NCBI RefSeq assembly: GCF_020880815.1
Contig: NZ_JAJITD010000002.1
Span: forward strand, 62,001 to 126,000
Source: Paraburkholderia sejongensis
GTDB taxonomy: Bacteria; Pseudomonadota; Gammaproteobacteria; Burkholderiales; Burkholderiaceae
Reading direction: 5' to 3'
Length of the DNA stretch: 64,000 nucleotides
Under the pieces are notes generated by a model. It ran no database searches. It worked only from the letters and a program-made list of their open reading frames with translations, and had not been told where the DNA came from. Shown piece by piece: positions 21,823 to 31,226 of the stretch. The stretch's first letter is position 1. Every line of letters starts with the position of its first letter. The position numbers and the translations under genes were made by a program.

Positions 21823-22834
21823 GCAGATCGCACACGGCGGCAACCTGCACGAAGCGGCGATCCGCTACGGCATTGCGTACGAGCAGTGGCTCGATCTGTC
21901 GACCGGCATCAACCCGCACGGCTATCCGGTGCCGCCGGTGCCCGCCGACGCATGGCGGCGCCTGCCCGACGATGGCGACGGCTTCGCCGCGCGCGCCGCG
22001 CACTACTACGGCGCGCCCGCCGCCGCCCACGTGCTGCCGGTCGCCGGCAGCCAGGCGGCGATCCGCGCATTGCCGACGCTGCTGCCGCGCGCGACGGTCG
22101 GCATCGCGCCGCTCACCTACGGCGAATACGCGCCCGCGTTCGCGCGCGCCGGCCACGCAATCGCCACGCTCGACGTGCACAGCGACACGCTGCCCGCCGC
22201 GCTCACGCACGTCGCGATCGTCAATCCGAACAACCCGACCGCCACGCATGTCGATGCCGCCCGGCTACTGCGCTGGCACGCGCAACTGCGCGAGCGCGGC
22301 GGCACTCTGCTGGTCGACGAAGCGTTCGCCGATACGTTGCCGCGCGAATCGCTCGCGGCGCACACGCATCGCGACGGGCTGATCGTGCTGCGCTCGCCGG
22401 GCAAGTTCTTCGGTCTCGCGGGCGTACGCGCCGGCTTCGTGCTGGCCGCCCCCGCGCTGCTCGCGCGCTTGCGCGATGCGCTGGGCGCGTGGACGGTCAG
22501 CGGCCCCGCGCGTCACGCGGTGAGCGCCGCATTCGCCGACACCGCATGGCACGCGCAAATGCGCGCACGGCTCGCCGAGGAAAGCGCGCGGCTGTTCGGG
22601 CTGCTGCGTGCGGCGGGTTTCGCGACGCGCGGCACGCCGCTATTCGCATGGACCGACGATGCGCGCGCCGCCACCTTGCACGAGGCGCTCGCGCGGCGCG
22701 GCGTGTGGACGCGCCTCTTTGCGCCCTCGACGGACGCGCCGGGCGGCAGCATTCGTTTCGGGCTGCCAGGGACCGAGGCCGAGTGGCTTCGCTTTGAAGA
22801 ACAACTGCAACGCGCCGTGCAAGAGATCCGATGA
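21815..22834 (+). CDS. cobD: L-threonine-O-3-phosphate decarboxylase (class I aminotransferase fold)
   Basis: CobD makes (R)-1-amino-2-propanol O-2-phosphate from threonine phosphate, the linker of the cobalamin lower ligand. The PLP-enzyme features in its 339 residues are: GGNLHEAA near 7, LSTGINPHGYP near 25-35, VNPNNPTA near 132-139, VDEAFAD near 167-173, and SPGKFFGLAGVRAGF near 191-205, whose Lys should bind PLP. The ATG at 21815 is preferred to a GTG twelve bases earlier. The stop overlaps btuF as ATGA. Confidence 0.94.
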   Translation: MAEQIAHGGNLHEAAIRYGIAYEQWLDLSTGINPHGYPVPPVPADAWRRLPDDGDGFAARAAHYYGAPAAAHVLPVAGSQAAIRALPTLLPRATVGIAPLTYGEYAPAFARAGHAIATLDVHSDTLPAALTHVAIVNPNNPTATHVDAARLLRWHAQLRERGGTLLVDEAFADTLPRESLAAHTHRDGLIVLRSPGKFFGLAGVRAGFVLAAPALLARLRDALGAWTVSGPARHAVSAAFADTAWHAQMRARLAEESARLFGLLRAAGFATRGTPLFAWTDDARAATLHEALARRGVWTRLFAPSTDAPGGSIRFGLPGTEAEWLRFEEQLQRAVQEIR

Positions 22835-23778
22835 ACCGAGTTATCCGCTACTGCTGTTGCGTCGCGAACCTGCGCCGCCCGCGCCGCCCGCTGCGCGCGG
22901 CGGCCGCCCTGTCGCTTGCGCTCACCGCTTTGAGCACCCACGCCGCAATCACCGTCACCGACGACAGCGGCGCCACCGTCACGCTGCCCGCGCCCGCGCA
23001 ACGCGTGATCAGCCTCGCGCCGCACGTGACCGAACTGCTGTACGCGGCCGGCGGCGGCTCGAAAATGGTCGGCGCGGTGTCGTACAGCGACTACCCGCCG
23101 GCCGCGGAGCAACTGCCGCGCGTCGGCGACAACAAGGCGCTCGACCTCGAACGCATCGTCGCGCTGAAGCCCGATCTGATCGTCGTGTGGCGCCATGGCA
23201 ATGCGCAGCGCCAACTCGAACGTCTGCGCGAGTTGCACGTACCGCTGTTTTTCAGCGAGCCGCGGCGCCTCGACGACATCGCCGTATCGCTGACGAAGCT
23301 CGGTCAATTGCTCGGCACCTCGGCGACCGCGGATGCGGCGGCAGCCGCCTATCGCAGCGACATCGCGAGGCTGCGCGCGCAGTACTCGCAGCGCCCGAGC
23401 GTCAGCGTGTTCTACCAGGTCTGGGATAAGCCGTTGATGACCCTGAACGGCGAGCACATGATCAGCGACGTGATCGCGCTATGCGGCGGCCGCAACGTAT
23501 TCGCGGGCCTTCAGCCGCTGGTGCCGACGGTCTCGATCGAAGCGGTGCTGGCCGCCAATCCGGAGGCGATCGTGACCGCCGCGCCGGGCGCGACGCGGCC
23601 CGACACGCCGCTGCCGCAACTCGACACATGGCGCGCGTGGCCGCGCGTCGCGGCGGTCGCGAACAACAATCTGTTCGCGATCGACGGCGATCTGCTCAAC
23701 CGTCCCGCGCCGCGCCTCGCGCAGGGAGCGCAGTTGCTGTGCGAGGATCTCGAACTCGCGCGCTCACGCCGGAAGTAG
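22831..23778 (+). CDS. btuF: Vitamin B12 ABC transporter substrate-binding protein
   Basis: BtuF is a periplasmic corrinoid-binding protein that delivers B12 to BtuCD. It has 315 residues with a signal peptide (about 1-38, ending THA). The type III binding-protein fold shows in RVISLAPHVTELLYAAG near 58-74, DYPPAAEQLPRVGDN near 87-101, and LDLERIVALKPDLIVVW near 104-120. It overlaps cobD by four bases. The matching permease and ATPase genes lie on the opposite strand in the btuB-led operon, so the transporter is split between two transcripts. Confidence 0.92.
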   Translation: MNRVIRYCCCVANLRRPRRPLRAAAALSLALTALSTHAAITVTDDSGATVTLPAPAQRVISLAPHVTELLYAAGGGSKMVGAVSYSDYPPAAEQLPRVGDNKALDLERIVALKPDLIVVWRHGNAQRQLERLRELHVPLFFSEPRRLDDIAVSLTKLGQLLGTSATADAAAAAYRSDIARLRAQYSQRPSVSVFYQVWDKPLMTLNGEHMISDVIALCGGRNVFAGLQPLVPTVSIEAVLAANPEAIVTAAPGATRPDTPLPQLDTWRAWPRVAAVANNNLFAIDGDLLNRPAPRLAQGAQLLCEDLELARSRRK

Positions 23779-23797
23779 GCACCGGGCGCCGTCACGC

Positions 23798-24388
23798 TCA
23801 CGCATTCCACCGCACCAGCGCCCACTGCTGCGTCTCGTCATTGCGCCGCAACCAGACGATCCCGGTCATATCGAGCTGCCATTGCAGGCAGTGCGCGAGC
23901 GGCACCTCCAGCACCCAGGATGCGATCGCGCGCATCACCCCCGCATGCGTGACCACATACGCGGGCGACAGCTCGCGCGTCTTCGCAAACGCATCGAACC
24001 ACGACTGCACGCGCCCGACGAACTGCGCGACGCTCTCACCGCCATGCGCGCGCGCATGCTCGAAATCGGCGGCCCAGTCGTCGAGTTGCGCGCGATCGAT
24101 CGCGTCCCAGCGCTGTGTCTCCCAGGCGCCGAAATCCATTTCCTTCAGATTCTCGTCGTGGCTGACCACGCAGCCGAAATCGTTGGCGATCTCGGCCGCG
24201 AGCGCCGCGCAACGTGTCAGTGGGCTCGAAATCAGCACGCGCGGCGCGGGCACCTGCAAGGCCACGAACTTCATCGCGAGCGCGTTCGACGACACCTCGG
24301 CGTCTTCGGCCAACGCGACGTCGCTGTGGCCGTAACAGACGCCCGCATCGAGCGCGACGGCCGGATGACGAATCAGGACGATATCCAT
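23798..24388 (-). CDS. cobC: Alpha-ribazole phosphatase (histidine phosphatase family)
   Basis: CobC removes the phosphate from alpha-ribazole-5'-phosphate, or from cobalamin phosphate, in nucleotide-loop assembly. The 196 residues carry the LIRHPAV phosphohistidine motif at 5-11, SSPLTRCAALA near 54-64, KEMDFGAWE near 82-90, and VVTHAGVMRAI near 143-153, which are the RHG-type catalytic elements. Its start overlaps the end of cobS by 16 bases, so it is the last gene of the leftward B12 operon. Confidence 0.9.
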   Translation of the reverse strand: MDIVLIRHPAVALDAGVCYGHSDVALAEDAEVSSNALAMKFVALQVPAPRVLISSPLTRCAALAAEIANDFGCVVSHDENLKEMDFGAWETQRWDAIDRAQLDDWAADFEHARAHGGESVAQFVGRVQSWFDAFAKTRELSPAYVVTHAGVMRAIASWVLEVPLAHCLQWQLDMTGIVWLRRNDETQQWALVRWNA

Positions 24389-25149
24389 GCGAGCCCCACC
24401 AGGTAGATGCTCAATTCGAAGATTTGCTGCGCGAAGCCGAGACAGTCGCCGGTATAGCCGCCGATGCGTCTGACGAAATAACGGCCGATCGCGAAGCGTA
24501 ATGTGAATAGCACAGCGCACGTGAGCGCGGCGAACCGCCAGTCGGGCGCGCCGGGCCCGTTCGGCCACAGCAGCCACGGCAGGCCGAACAGCGCCGCGCA
24601 CACCAGCGCGGGGCCGCTCAGGCGCTGCGCGACCGGCTTCGCCTTGCCCTCGGCGCGCACGTAATCGAGCGTGGCCAGGTAGCTGATCGCGCACGCGCGG
24701 CTCGCGCCGTGGGCGGCAATCATCAGACTGGCGGCACGCACCGGCGGCAGGGACGCGAGCGTTTGCCACTTCATCGCCAAGACGATCACCAGCGCGATGG
24801 CGCCGAAAGCGCCGATGCGTGAGTCATGCATGATGCGCAGCGCATCGTCGCGGGAATATGCGCCACCGAACGCATCGACGCAATCGGCCAGACCGTCTTC
24901 ATGAAACGCGCCGGTCACCAGCAACGACGCGGCCATCGACAGCAGCACCGCGACGCCGGCCGGAAACACCCGCAACGCGGCGAGATAGACGAGCGCGCTG
25001 AAGCCGCCGATCAATACGCCGACGAGCGGAAAATAGCGCGCGGCCTCGTTCAGATAGTGCGGTTCGTAGCCGACCCAACGCGGCACCGGCACACGCGTGA
25101 AGTAACCGAGCGCGGTGAAGAAATAGCGCAATTGCGTGAGCGGGTTCAT
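24373..25149 (-). CDS. cobS: Adenosylcobinamide-GDP ribazoletransferase (cobalamin synthase)
   Basis: CobS is an inner-membrane enzyme that joins adenosylcobinamide-GDP to alpha-ribazole (phosphate). The 258 residues show several membrane segments and the conserved acidic motif HEDGLADCVDAFGG near 83-96, which coordinates metal. PVPRWVGYEP near 21-30 and GGYTGDCLGFAQQ near 230-242 also fit. It lies 27 bp after cobT and overlaps cobC. Confidence 0.95.
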   Translation of the reverse strand: MNPLTQLRYFFTALGYFTRVPVPRWVGYEPHYLNEAARYFPLVGVLIGGFSALVYLAALRVFPAGVAVLLSMAASLLVTGAFHEDGLADCVDAFGGAYSRDDALRIMHDSRIGAFGAIALVIVLAMKWQTLASLPPVRAASLMIAAHGASRACAISYLATLDYVRAEGKAKPVAQRLSGPALVCAALFGLPWLLWPNGPGAPDWRFAALTCAVLFTLRFAIGRYFVRRIGGYTGDCLGFAQQIFELSIYLVGLAWISS

Positions 25150-25176
25150 CGGCGAAGCGAGGACGTAGTGGTTTTG

Positions 25177-26238
25177 TCAGACATCGCGATCCGCGACGCC
25201 CGCCGAATCGAAGCTCGCCATCTCATTGAGAAACGCCGCCGCCGCGCGCAGCAGCGGCACCGCGAGCGCCGCGCCGGTGCCTTCGCCCAGCCGCAGGTCG
25301 AGCGACAGCAACGGCTGCGCGCCGAAGTGATCGAGCATGCGCCGGTGCCCGGCCTCGTTCGACGCATGCGCGAACACACAGTAGTCGCGCACGTCGGGCG
25401 CGAACGCATCGGCGACCAGCAGCGCCGAGGTCGCGATAAAGCCGTCGACGAGGATCGTCATGCGCGCTTCGGCAGCCGCCAGATACGCGCCCGCCATCAT
25501 CGCGATTTCGAAACCGCCGAAGGTCGCGAGCACGTCGAGCGGCGCGCGCGCGTCCGGGTGTCGCGCGAGCGCCGATGCCAGCACGTTGCGCTTGCGCGCG
25601 AGCCCGGCGTTGTCCAGACCAGTGCCGCGGCCGACGCATTCGTCGATCGGCACGTCGCACAGCCGGCTCATCAGACAGGCGGCCGCCGACGTGTTCGCGA
25701 TCCCCATCTCGCCGAAGCCGATCACGTTGCTGCCGAGCGCCGCGTGATGACGCACGCGCGCGGCGCCTGCCTGCATCGCGGCGAGCGCTTCGGCCGGCGT
25801 CATCGCCGCTTCGTGCGCGAAGTTGCGGGTGCCGCGCGCGACCGGAATGTCGACTAGTCCGGCAGCCGACGGCAACGGCGTCGCGACGCCCGCGTTGACC
25901 ACTTCGAGTTCGACGCCGGCCACGCGGCTCAGCGCATTGATCGCCGCGCCGCCGGCGACGAAGTTGGCGACCATCTGCGCGGTCACCGCTTGCGGATACG
26001 GACTCACGCCTTCGGCCGCGATGCCGTGATCGCCGGCGAACACGATCATCACCGGGCGCTGCACGCCCGGTCGCGTGCTGCGCTGGATCAGGCCCATCTG
26101 GCGGGCGAGCGTTTCGAGCCGGCCGAGGCTGCCCGGCGGCTTGGTGCGCGTATCGATCAGCTGTTGCAGCTCGGCGCGTAACGTTTGATCGAGCGGCGCG
26201 ACTTCAGGTAAACCGGCTGGACACGGATGGCGGGTCAT
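25177..26238 (-). CDS. cobT: Nicotinate-nucleotide--dimethylbenzimidazole phosphoribosyltransferase
   Basis: CobT activates the lower ligand base by forming alpha-ribazole phosphate from nicotinate mononucleotide. The 353 residues contain TKPPGSLGRLE near 32-42, FAGDHGIAAEGVSPYPQ near 67-83, GEMGIANTSAAA near 175-186, and RLGEGTGAALA near 315-325, which carries the catalytic glutamate (Glu317 in Salmonella). It lies 41 bp after btuD in the leftward operon. Confidence 0.96.
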   Translation of the reverse strand: MTRHPCPAGLPEVAPLDQTLRAELQQLIDTRTKPPGSLGRLETLARQMGLIQRSTRPGVQRPVMIVFAGDHGIAAEGVSPYPQAVTAQMVANFVAGGAAINALSRVAGVELEVVNAGVATPLPSAAGLVDIPVARGTRNFAHEAAMTPAEALAAMQAGAARVRHHAALGSNVIGFGEMGIANTSAAACLMSRLCDVPIDECVGRGTGLDNAGLARKRNVLASALARHPDARAPLDVLATFGGFEIAMMAGAYLAAAEARMTILVDGFIATSALLVADAFAPDVRDYCVFAHASNEAGHRRMLDHFGAQPLLSLDLRLGEGTGAALAVPLLRAAAAFLNEMASFDSAGVADRDV

Positions 26239-26279
26239 AGGTGCGAGAGAAAGCGGAAAAGAGTGATGTCGAGAAAAGC

Positions 26280-27131
26280 TCAGCCTGACGAGACGTCATG
26301 CATCGCCGCCGATTCATGCGGCGAGCGCGGCGCGGGAATCAGCGCCTCGTGCTCGCCGTCGCGAATCAGAATCAAGGGATAGCCGAATGCGCGGCTCGCC
26401 AGTTCGGGCGTCAACACGTCGCGCACCGGACCCGCATGCGCGCCGCCGTTGCCGTCGAGCAGCAACGCGTGGGTCGCGAAACGGCGCGCGAGGTTCAGGT
26501 CGTGGCACGAGAACAGCACGCAGCGCGGCAGCCCGGCTGCCCACTCGCGCGTCCACGCGTTCAGCGCTTCGAGACAGTCGATCTGATGATGCAGGTCCAG
26601 ATGCGACAACGGTTCGTCGAGCAGCAACAGCGGCGCCTGCTGGCACAGCACCGCCGCGAGCGCGACGCGCTGGCGCTCGCCGCCCGATAACGACAGCACG
26701 TCGCGGGCCGCGAACCGCGCGAGGCCGAGCACCTCCAGCGCCGCGTGCGCGGCCGCGCGATCCTCGTCGCGCTCCCAGCCCCAACCGGTCAGATGCGGGA
26801 AGCGGTTCAGCAGCACGATATCGAGCACGCTGGCGCTGAACGCGTCGGCCGCGCTTTGCGGCATCAGCGCGCGACGTCGCGCGAGCGCTTGCGGCTGCCA
26901 GTCGGCGAGCGGCACGCGATCGAGTTCGACGTGACCGGCCGACGGTTGCAATAGTCCCGCGAGTGTCGACAGCAGCGTCGTCTTGCCGGCGCCGTTCGGG
27001 CCGGCGATGCACCAGATTTCGCCGGCATGAAAGCTGTGCGTGAATGCGTCGAGCAGCGTGCGCGCGCCGGCGTGCAGGCTCAGGCGTTGCGCGCTCAGCA
27101 ATGCGGTGGCGGAGGGGGTGGCTTCGATCAT
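26280..27131 (-). CDS. btuD: Vitamin B12 ABC transporter ATP-binding protein
   Basis: This is the ATPase of the FecCD/BtuCD-type importer, with 283 residues. Walker A is GPNGAGKTT near 44-52, the Q-loop lies in RRALMPQSAADAF, the signature is LSLSGGERQRVALA near 147-160, Walker B is LLLLDEPLSHLD near 169-180, and the switch His is FSCHDLNLA. Its start overlaps the permease end by four bases. B12 as substrate is inferred from the operon and riboswitch, since siderophore ATPases look alike. Confidence 0.9.
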   Translation of the reverse strand: MIEATPSATALLSAQRLSLHAGARTLLDAFTHSFHAGEIWCIAGPNGAGKTTLLSTLAGLLQPSAGHVELDRVPLADWQPQALARRRALMPQSAADAFSASVLDIVLLNRFPHLTGWGWERDEDRAAAHAALEVLGLARFAARDVLSLSGGERQRVALAAVLCQQAPLLLLDEPLSHLDLHHQIDCLEALNAWTREWAAGLPRCVLFSCHDLNLARRFATHALLLDGNGGAHAGPVRDVLTPELASRAFGYPLILIRDGEHEALIPAPRSPHESAAMHDVSSG

Positions 27132-28156
27132 CGGCGACGCTTGAGCAGCATCCAGAGAAACACCGGCACGCCGACCAGCGACGTAATCACGCCGACCGGC
27201 AACTGCGCGGGCGCGATCACGGTGCGCGCGATCAGGTCCGCGCCCATCACCGCGACTCCGCCGCCGAGCGCGGCGGCCGGCAACAGCATCCGTTGATCGT
27301 TGCCGAACGCGAGCCGCAGCATGTGCGGGACCACCAGACCGACGAAGCCGATCGTGCCCGCCGTGGTGACTGCGGCGGCCGCCGCCAGCGACGCGACCAG
27401 GTACACGCGCAAACGCAGCGGCATCACCGCGACGCCGAGCGCCTGCGCGGCGGCGTCGCCGCGCAGCAGCACGTTCAGACGCGGCGCGGCCGGCAGGATC
27501 GCGATCAATGCGGCTGCCAGCGCGAGCAATGCGGTCCACGGCAGCGCGCCGCCGTTCAGATCGCCGGTCAGCCAGAACAGCATCCCGCGCAAGCGGCTGT
27601 CGGGCGCGAGATTGAGCAGCAGCGTGATCAGCGCGCCCCACCCGGCCGCGATCACCGCGCCGGTCAACAGCAGACGCGGCGAGGTGTCCTGCGGTTCGCC
27701 GCGCCACAACTCGCGGCGTGCGAGACCGAGCACCAGCAGGATCGACACGAACGCGCCCGCGAATGCGCTTGCATCGACGAGCCACCATGCGCCGCCCGCA
27801 ATCATCGCGACCAGCGCGAACGTCGCCGCGCCGCCCGACACGCCGAGCACGTATGGTTCGGCCAACGGATTGCGCAGCAGTACCTGCAACAGCGCGCCCG
27901 CGAGTGCGAGCAGCGCGCCGCACGCAAAGCCGGCGAGCGCGCGCGGCAAACGCAACGTGCGAACGATCTCGCCGGCGAGGTCGTCGGCAGGCGCGCCGCC
28001 GGTGATCGCACCACCGAAGCCATGCGACGGCAGCAGCGCCGCGAGCACGCGCGACGGCGCGAGCGGCACGCTGCCGAGCGCGAGCGATGCCGCCAGCACG
28101 GCAAGCGCGACAAGCGCGAGCCCGAGCCAGATGAGCGCCGCGCGCTTCGCGTTCAT
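27128..28156 (-). CDS. btuC: Vitamin B12 ABC transporter permease (FecCD family)
   Basis: This inner-membrane permease has 342 residues and about ten hydrophobic segments. Family motifs are LRLPRALAGFACGALLALAG near 71-90, LLRNPLAEPYVLGVSGGA near 95-112, and GTIGFVGLVVPHMLR near 272-286, which contacts the ATPase. The ATG at 28156 has GAGGA at good distance; an ATG at 28183 is weaker. It lies between btuB and btuD under the cobalamin riboswitch. Confidence 0.9.
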   Translation of the reverse strand: MNAKRAALIWLGLALVALAVLAASLALGSVPLAPSRVLAALLPSHGFGGAITGGAPADDLAGEIVRTLRLPRALAGFACGALLALAGALLQVLLRNPLAEPYVLGVSGGAATFALVAMIAGGAWWLVDASAFAGAFVSILLVLGLARRELWRGEPQDTSPRLLLTGAVIAAGWGALITLLLNLAPDSRLRGMLFWLTGDLNGGALPWTALLALAAALIAILPAAPRLNVLLRGDAAAQALGVAVMPLRLRVYLVASLAAAAAVTTAGTIGFVGLVVPHMLRLAFGNDQRMLLPAAALGGGVAVMGADLIARTVIAPAQLPVGVITSLVGVPVFLWMLLKRRR

Positions 28157-28273
28157 CGTGTTCCTCGTGCTGATCGTGTTCATCGTGTGTGAGGCAGGCA
28201 TCGTTGCGGGCAGCGAACCATGCGAGCGGCTCATTCGTGTGCGCTCATGCATGCGCGCCGCCGCCCACATGCG

Positions 28274-30301
28274 TCACTGCTGCTGCCAGCCGAGCGTGAC
28301 ATACGCACCGCGGCGCGGCGAGTTGTACGAATAGACCGTCTCATAGTCCTTGTTCAGCAGATTGTCGATATGCGCGCTCACGTACCACGCTTTCGTGATG
28401 TTGTAGCGCGCGGACAGATTCACGATCCCGTAGCCGCCGAGGTTGCCGCTGCTATCCACGCGCGGCCCGCTGACGATCCATTCGCCGCCGACCCGCCACG
28501 TACCGATGCTGCGATTCACCACGAACGACGCGAAGCGCCGCGCGCGCCGCACGAGGTCGACGTCGTTGTCGAGATCGACCGGATTTTGCAGCGTGAGCGC
28601 CGCGCGCACGTCGGTCTTGCCGACATGACCGCTCCACGAGCCTTCGAGTCCCTGCACCTTCGCATGACCGACGTTCTCCGCCAGATAGATGCCGGGGATC
28701 GTCTGCACGTAGTTGATCAGATTCGCGTAGCGGGTCTGGAACGCGGTCACGCGCATCACGCCGAGCGTATCCGATGCGTACTGCAAACCCGCTTCGACCG
28801 AATGACTGCGCTCGGGTTGAATCGATGGATTGCCGCTGTACGGATAGTACAGATCGTCGAAACTCGGCGCGCGAAATGCGTCCGAATAGCTTGCGGTTGC
28901 CTTCCAGTGCGACGTGATGTCGAAACCGTAGCCGAGATAGTAACTGTTCGCTCCGCCGAAATCGGAATACTGGTCGCGCCGTACGTTGGCCTGAATGCGG
29001 CTGCGGCCGAAGCGCGCGGTATAGCCCGCGAATACCGAATCGACGTGCCGGTCGGGCGCGGCGAACGTATCGGATTCGAGGCTCTGGTCGAGATGCTCGT
29101 AGCCGAGTTGCAGCTTCTGGTTCGCGGCGAGCGCGAAATCGTTCTGCCACGTGTACTGGCGATTGTCGGTATCGAAGCGGCCGTTGTAGATGCCGTTGGT
29201 GTTCGACACGCTGCGGTCGGCGCCCTCGGCAATCGTGAAGTGGGTGGTCCACCAGTCGGTCAGCTTGCCGTTCGCGAACACCGACACCTGACGCACCTTG
29301 CTGTACAGATTGTTCAGATCGGTCGGCACGCCGTACGCGTTGTCGTAGCTGTTGTTGCCGTTCGACTGCAAATAGCCGACGCCCGCATCCCACCTGTCGT
29401 TGAACTTGTGACGCAGCGATGCCGAAATGCTCTCATTCAGATAGCCGTTCGCATTCGGATTCGCGGCCGGCGCCTCGTTCGGATTGAGCGCGGAAAAGCC
29501 GTCGGTTTTGCTGCGCGCGAGCGCGAGGCTGAAGGTCGTGCGGCCGTCCTGATCGAGCGCGCCGTTCACGCCGGCCGTTTGCGTCTGCGTGTGATAACTG
29601 CCGTAGCCGACCGAAAAATTGAAACGCGGCGGATGAGCGCCGCCGTCTTTCGTGAATACCTGCACGACGCCGCCGATCGCACCCGAACCATATAAAGCGG
29701 ACACGTTGCCGTTCACCACTTCGACACGGTCGATCTGATCGAGCGGCAACTGCGCGAGTTGCGCGGCGCCGAGGCTGACCGAATCGACGCGCACGCCGTC
29801 GATCAGCAGCAGCGATTGCGTCGACGACGCACCGCGCAGATAGAGACTCGTCGTCGAACCGGGGCCACCTGTACGCGTGATTTGCGCGCCGGGCGCGAAT
29901 TGCAGCAGGCCGGGCAGATCGGTTGCGGTGGTGTCGGCGATGTCCTGCTGATCGAACAGCGTGGTTTGCTGGATCGTATCGGCGAGCGCTTGCGGCCCGC
30001 GCGCGGCGGTCACGACGACCGGCGCGAGCACGATCGGCGACGCGGTGGCGACAGTCGCACCGATCGCCGTTGCACTGACGTCGGCCGTGTTCGCGGCGTC
30101 TGGATTCGGCGCGCTCGAGTTAGCCCTCTTGTTAGCCCTCTTGTCAGCGCTCTTATCTACAGTTGCGCCGCTCTCGACGGTTGCGGCTGCGGCAACGTTT
30201 GCGCCGGTTGTGGATGTACTGGACTGCGCGCCTTGCGCATGCGCAACGAGCGGCAGGCTCGCGAACGCGAGCAACGCGGCGCGGGCGATAGCGGACAACA
30301 T
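28274..30301 (-). CDS. btuB: TonB-dependent vitamin B12 outer-membrane receptor
   Basis: BtuB imports cobalamin through the outer membrane, driven by TonB. It has 675 residues: signal peptide (1-23), a ~65-residue Ser/Thr/Ala-rich linker, TonB box APVVVTAAR near 93-101, plug domain (IQQTTLFDQQDI, YLRGASSTQSLLLIDGVRVD, VEVVNGNVSALYGSGAIGG), then a 22-strand barrel ending YVTLGWQQQ. The ATG at 30301 has AGGA upstream; another ATG lies at 30325. A cobalamin riboswitch precedes the gene, giving repression when B12 is abundant. The linker is much longer than in E. coli BtuB. Confidence 0.93.
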   Translation of the reverse strand: MLSAIARAALLAFASLPLVAHAQGAQSSTSTTGANVAAAATVESGATVDKSADKRANKRANSSAPNPDAANTADVSATAIGATVATASPIVLAPVVVTAARGPQALADTIQQTTLFDQQDIADTTATDLPGLLQFAPGAQITRTGGPGSTTSLYLRGASSTQSLLLIDGVRVDSVSLGAAQLAQLPLDQIDRVEVVNGNVSALYGSGAIGGVVQVFTKDGGAHPPRFNFSVGYGSYHTQTQTAGVNGALDQDGRTTFSLALARSKTDGFSALNPNEAPAANPNANGYLNESISASLRHKFNDRWDAGVGYLQSNGNNSYDNAYGVPTDLNNLYSKVRQVSVFANGKLTDWWTTHFTIAEGADRSVSNTNGIYNGRFDTDNRQYTWQNDFALAANQKLQLGYEHLDQSLESDTFAAPDRHVDSVFAGYTARFGRSRIQANVRRDQYSDFGGANSYYLGYGFDITSHWKATASYSDAFRAPSFDDLYYPYSGNPSIQPERSHSVEAGLQYASDTLGVMRVTAFQTRYANLINYVQTIPGIYLAENVGHAKVQGLEGSWSGHVGKTDVRAALTLQNPVDLDNDVDLVRRARRFASFVVNRSIGTWRVGGEWIVSGPRVDSSGNLGGYGIVNLSARYNITKAWYVSAHIDNLLNKDYETVYSYNSPRRGAYVTLGWQQQ

Positions 30302-30397
30302 GGGATTGATTCCTGTGGAAAGCATGCGCGGCCTGCTTCCCCGCGGGCCGACGCGTCACGAGGCGCCCCGTTTCGATGTTTTCGTGGGGACGTCCCT

Positions 30398-30610
30398 CTT
30401 TTCTGGCCGGTATCCGGGCTACGACACATCGATCCCGCCTTCCCACGCATGATGCGCAGTGGCACACTCGCACGTTGAACTTCGAACCTGCGATCAGGAT
30501 CGACCTGCATGAAGACCATGCGGTCGTTTACCGTTGCGGGGGCAGCGCAGGTTTCGCGTCGGCGGTCCGGAAACCGCGCGCGCCCTGCTTCCCGTTTAAC
30601 CGCGTGCGCC
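30398..30610 (-). promoter_or_regulatory. Cobalamin (B12) riboswitch
   Basis: On the minus strand the leader carries the hallmark blocks of the B12 riboswitch in order: GGTTAAACGGGAAGCAGG (30584-30601), the CTGCCCCCGCAACGG core (30531-30545), and GTAGCCCGGATACCGGCC (30405-30422). Total span and order fit the known RNA fold, which binds adenosyl- or other cobalamins. It sits 100 bp before btuB, so it should control btuB and the genes behind it (btuCD, cobT, cobS, cobC). I see no T-rich intrinsic terminator after it, so it may act on ribosome access. Confidence 0.94.
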
Positions 30611-30866
30611 GAAAAGCGCGCGCGGCACCAGAAGTGCGGAAGTTTAGGAGCGGCCTCGCGGGGCGTCAAGAAAGGTCAAGGCACGCGCAATCGAGCCGGT
30701 TGTGCGCGCATTATTGTCCGATGGATCCCGTCACTTTCCGCCTCAGGTTGCAACGCAAGGCGCGATAAGTCTGCACGAAGCGATGTTGTTACGTCTCGAA
30801 ACGAGACATTTGTCGGAACCTGCAATATTCCGCGCTAAAATGCGAGGTCTTTAGAGGACGCAGCAC

Positions 30867-31226
30867 ATGCTCACCGAACTCGAATCACTCTCCCAGAATA
30901 TCGGCAAGCTGATTGCGATCAGCCAGCGCCACCACGAAGCGCGGCTCGCGCTCGAAGAACAACTCGCGCAAACGCGCGCCGAAGTCGAGGCCACGCACAC
31001 CGAGCTCGCGCAACTGCGCGCGGAACGCGATGCACTGCAAGCGGAACGCGATGCACTGTCGGCCAAAATCGACGACGCGCAGGTGCGCCTGAATGCGATT
31101 CTCGAAAAATTGCCGCGTGCACGCGCGAGCAACGAACCGGATAACCAGCTCGATCTGCTCGAGTCCGCTCAGCCCGCGGGCGAGCAAGCGGAAAGCGACG
31201 TGAGCCGCCACGGAGAAAACGCATGA
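30867..31226 (+). CDS. ZapB-like coiled-coil protein encoded before zapA
   Basis: This protein of 119 residues is almost wholly alpha-helical, with a coiled coil at about 5-85 made of heptads and a repeated ERDAL motif (RAERDALQAERDAL near 51-64). It has no signal peptide. It overlaps zapA by four bases (ATGA), so the two are translationally coupled. By position and shape it resembles the small coiled-coil division proteins (ZapB/DUF904 type), but short coiled coils are hard to assign. AGAGGA precedes the start, and TAAAAT at 30836-30841 is a likely -10. About 260 bases between the riboswitch and this gene hold only promoters and one small inverted repeat (30793-30807). Confidence 0.8.
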   Translation: MLTELESLSQNIGKLIAISQRHHEARLALEEQLAQTRAEVEATHTELAQLRAERDALQAERDALSAKIDDAQVRLNAILEKLPRARASNEPDNQLDLLESAQPAGEQAESDVSRHGENA

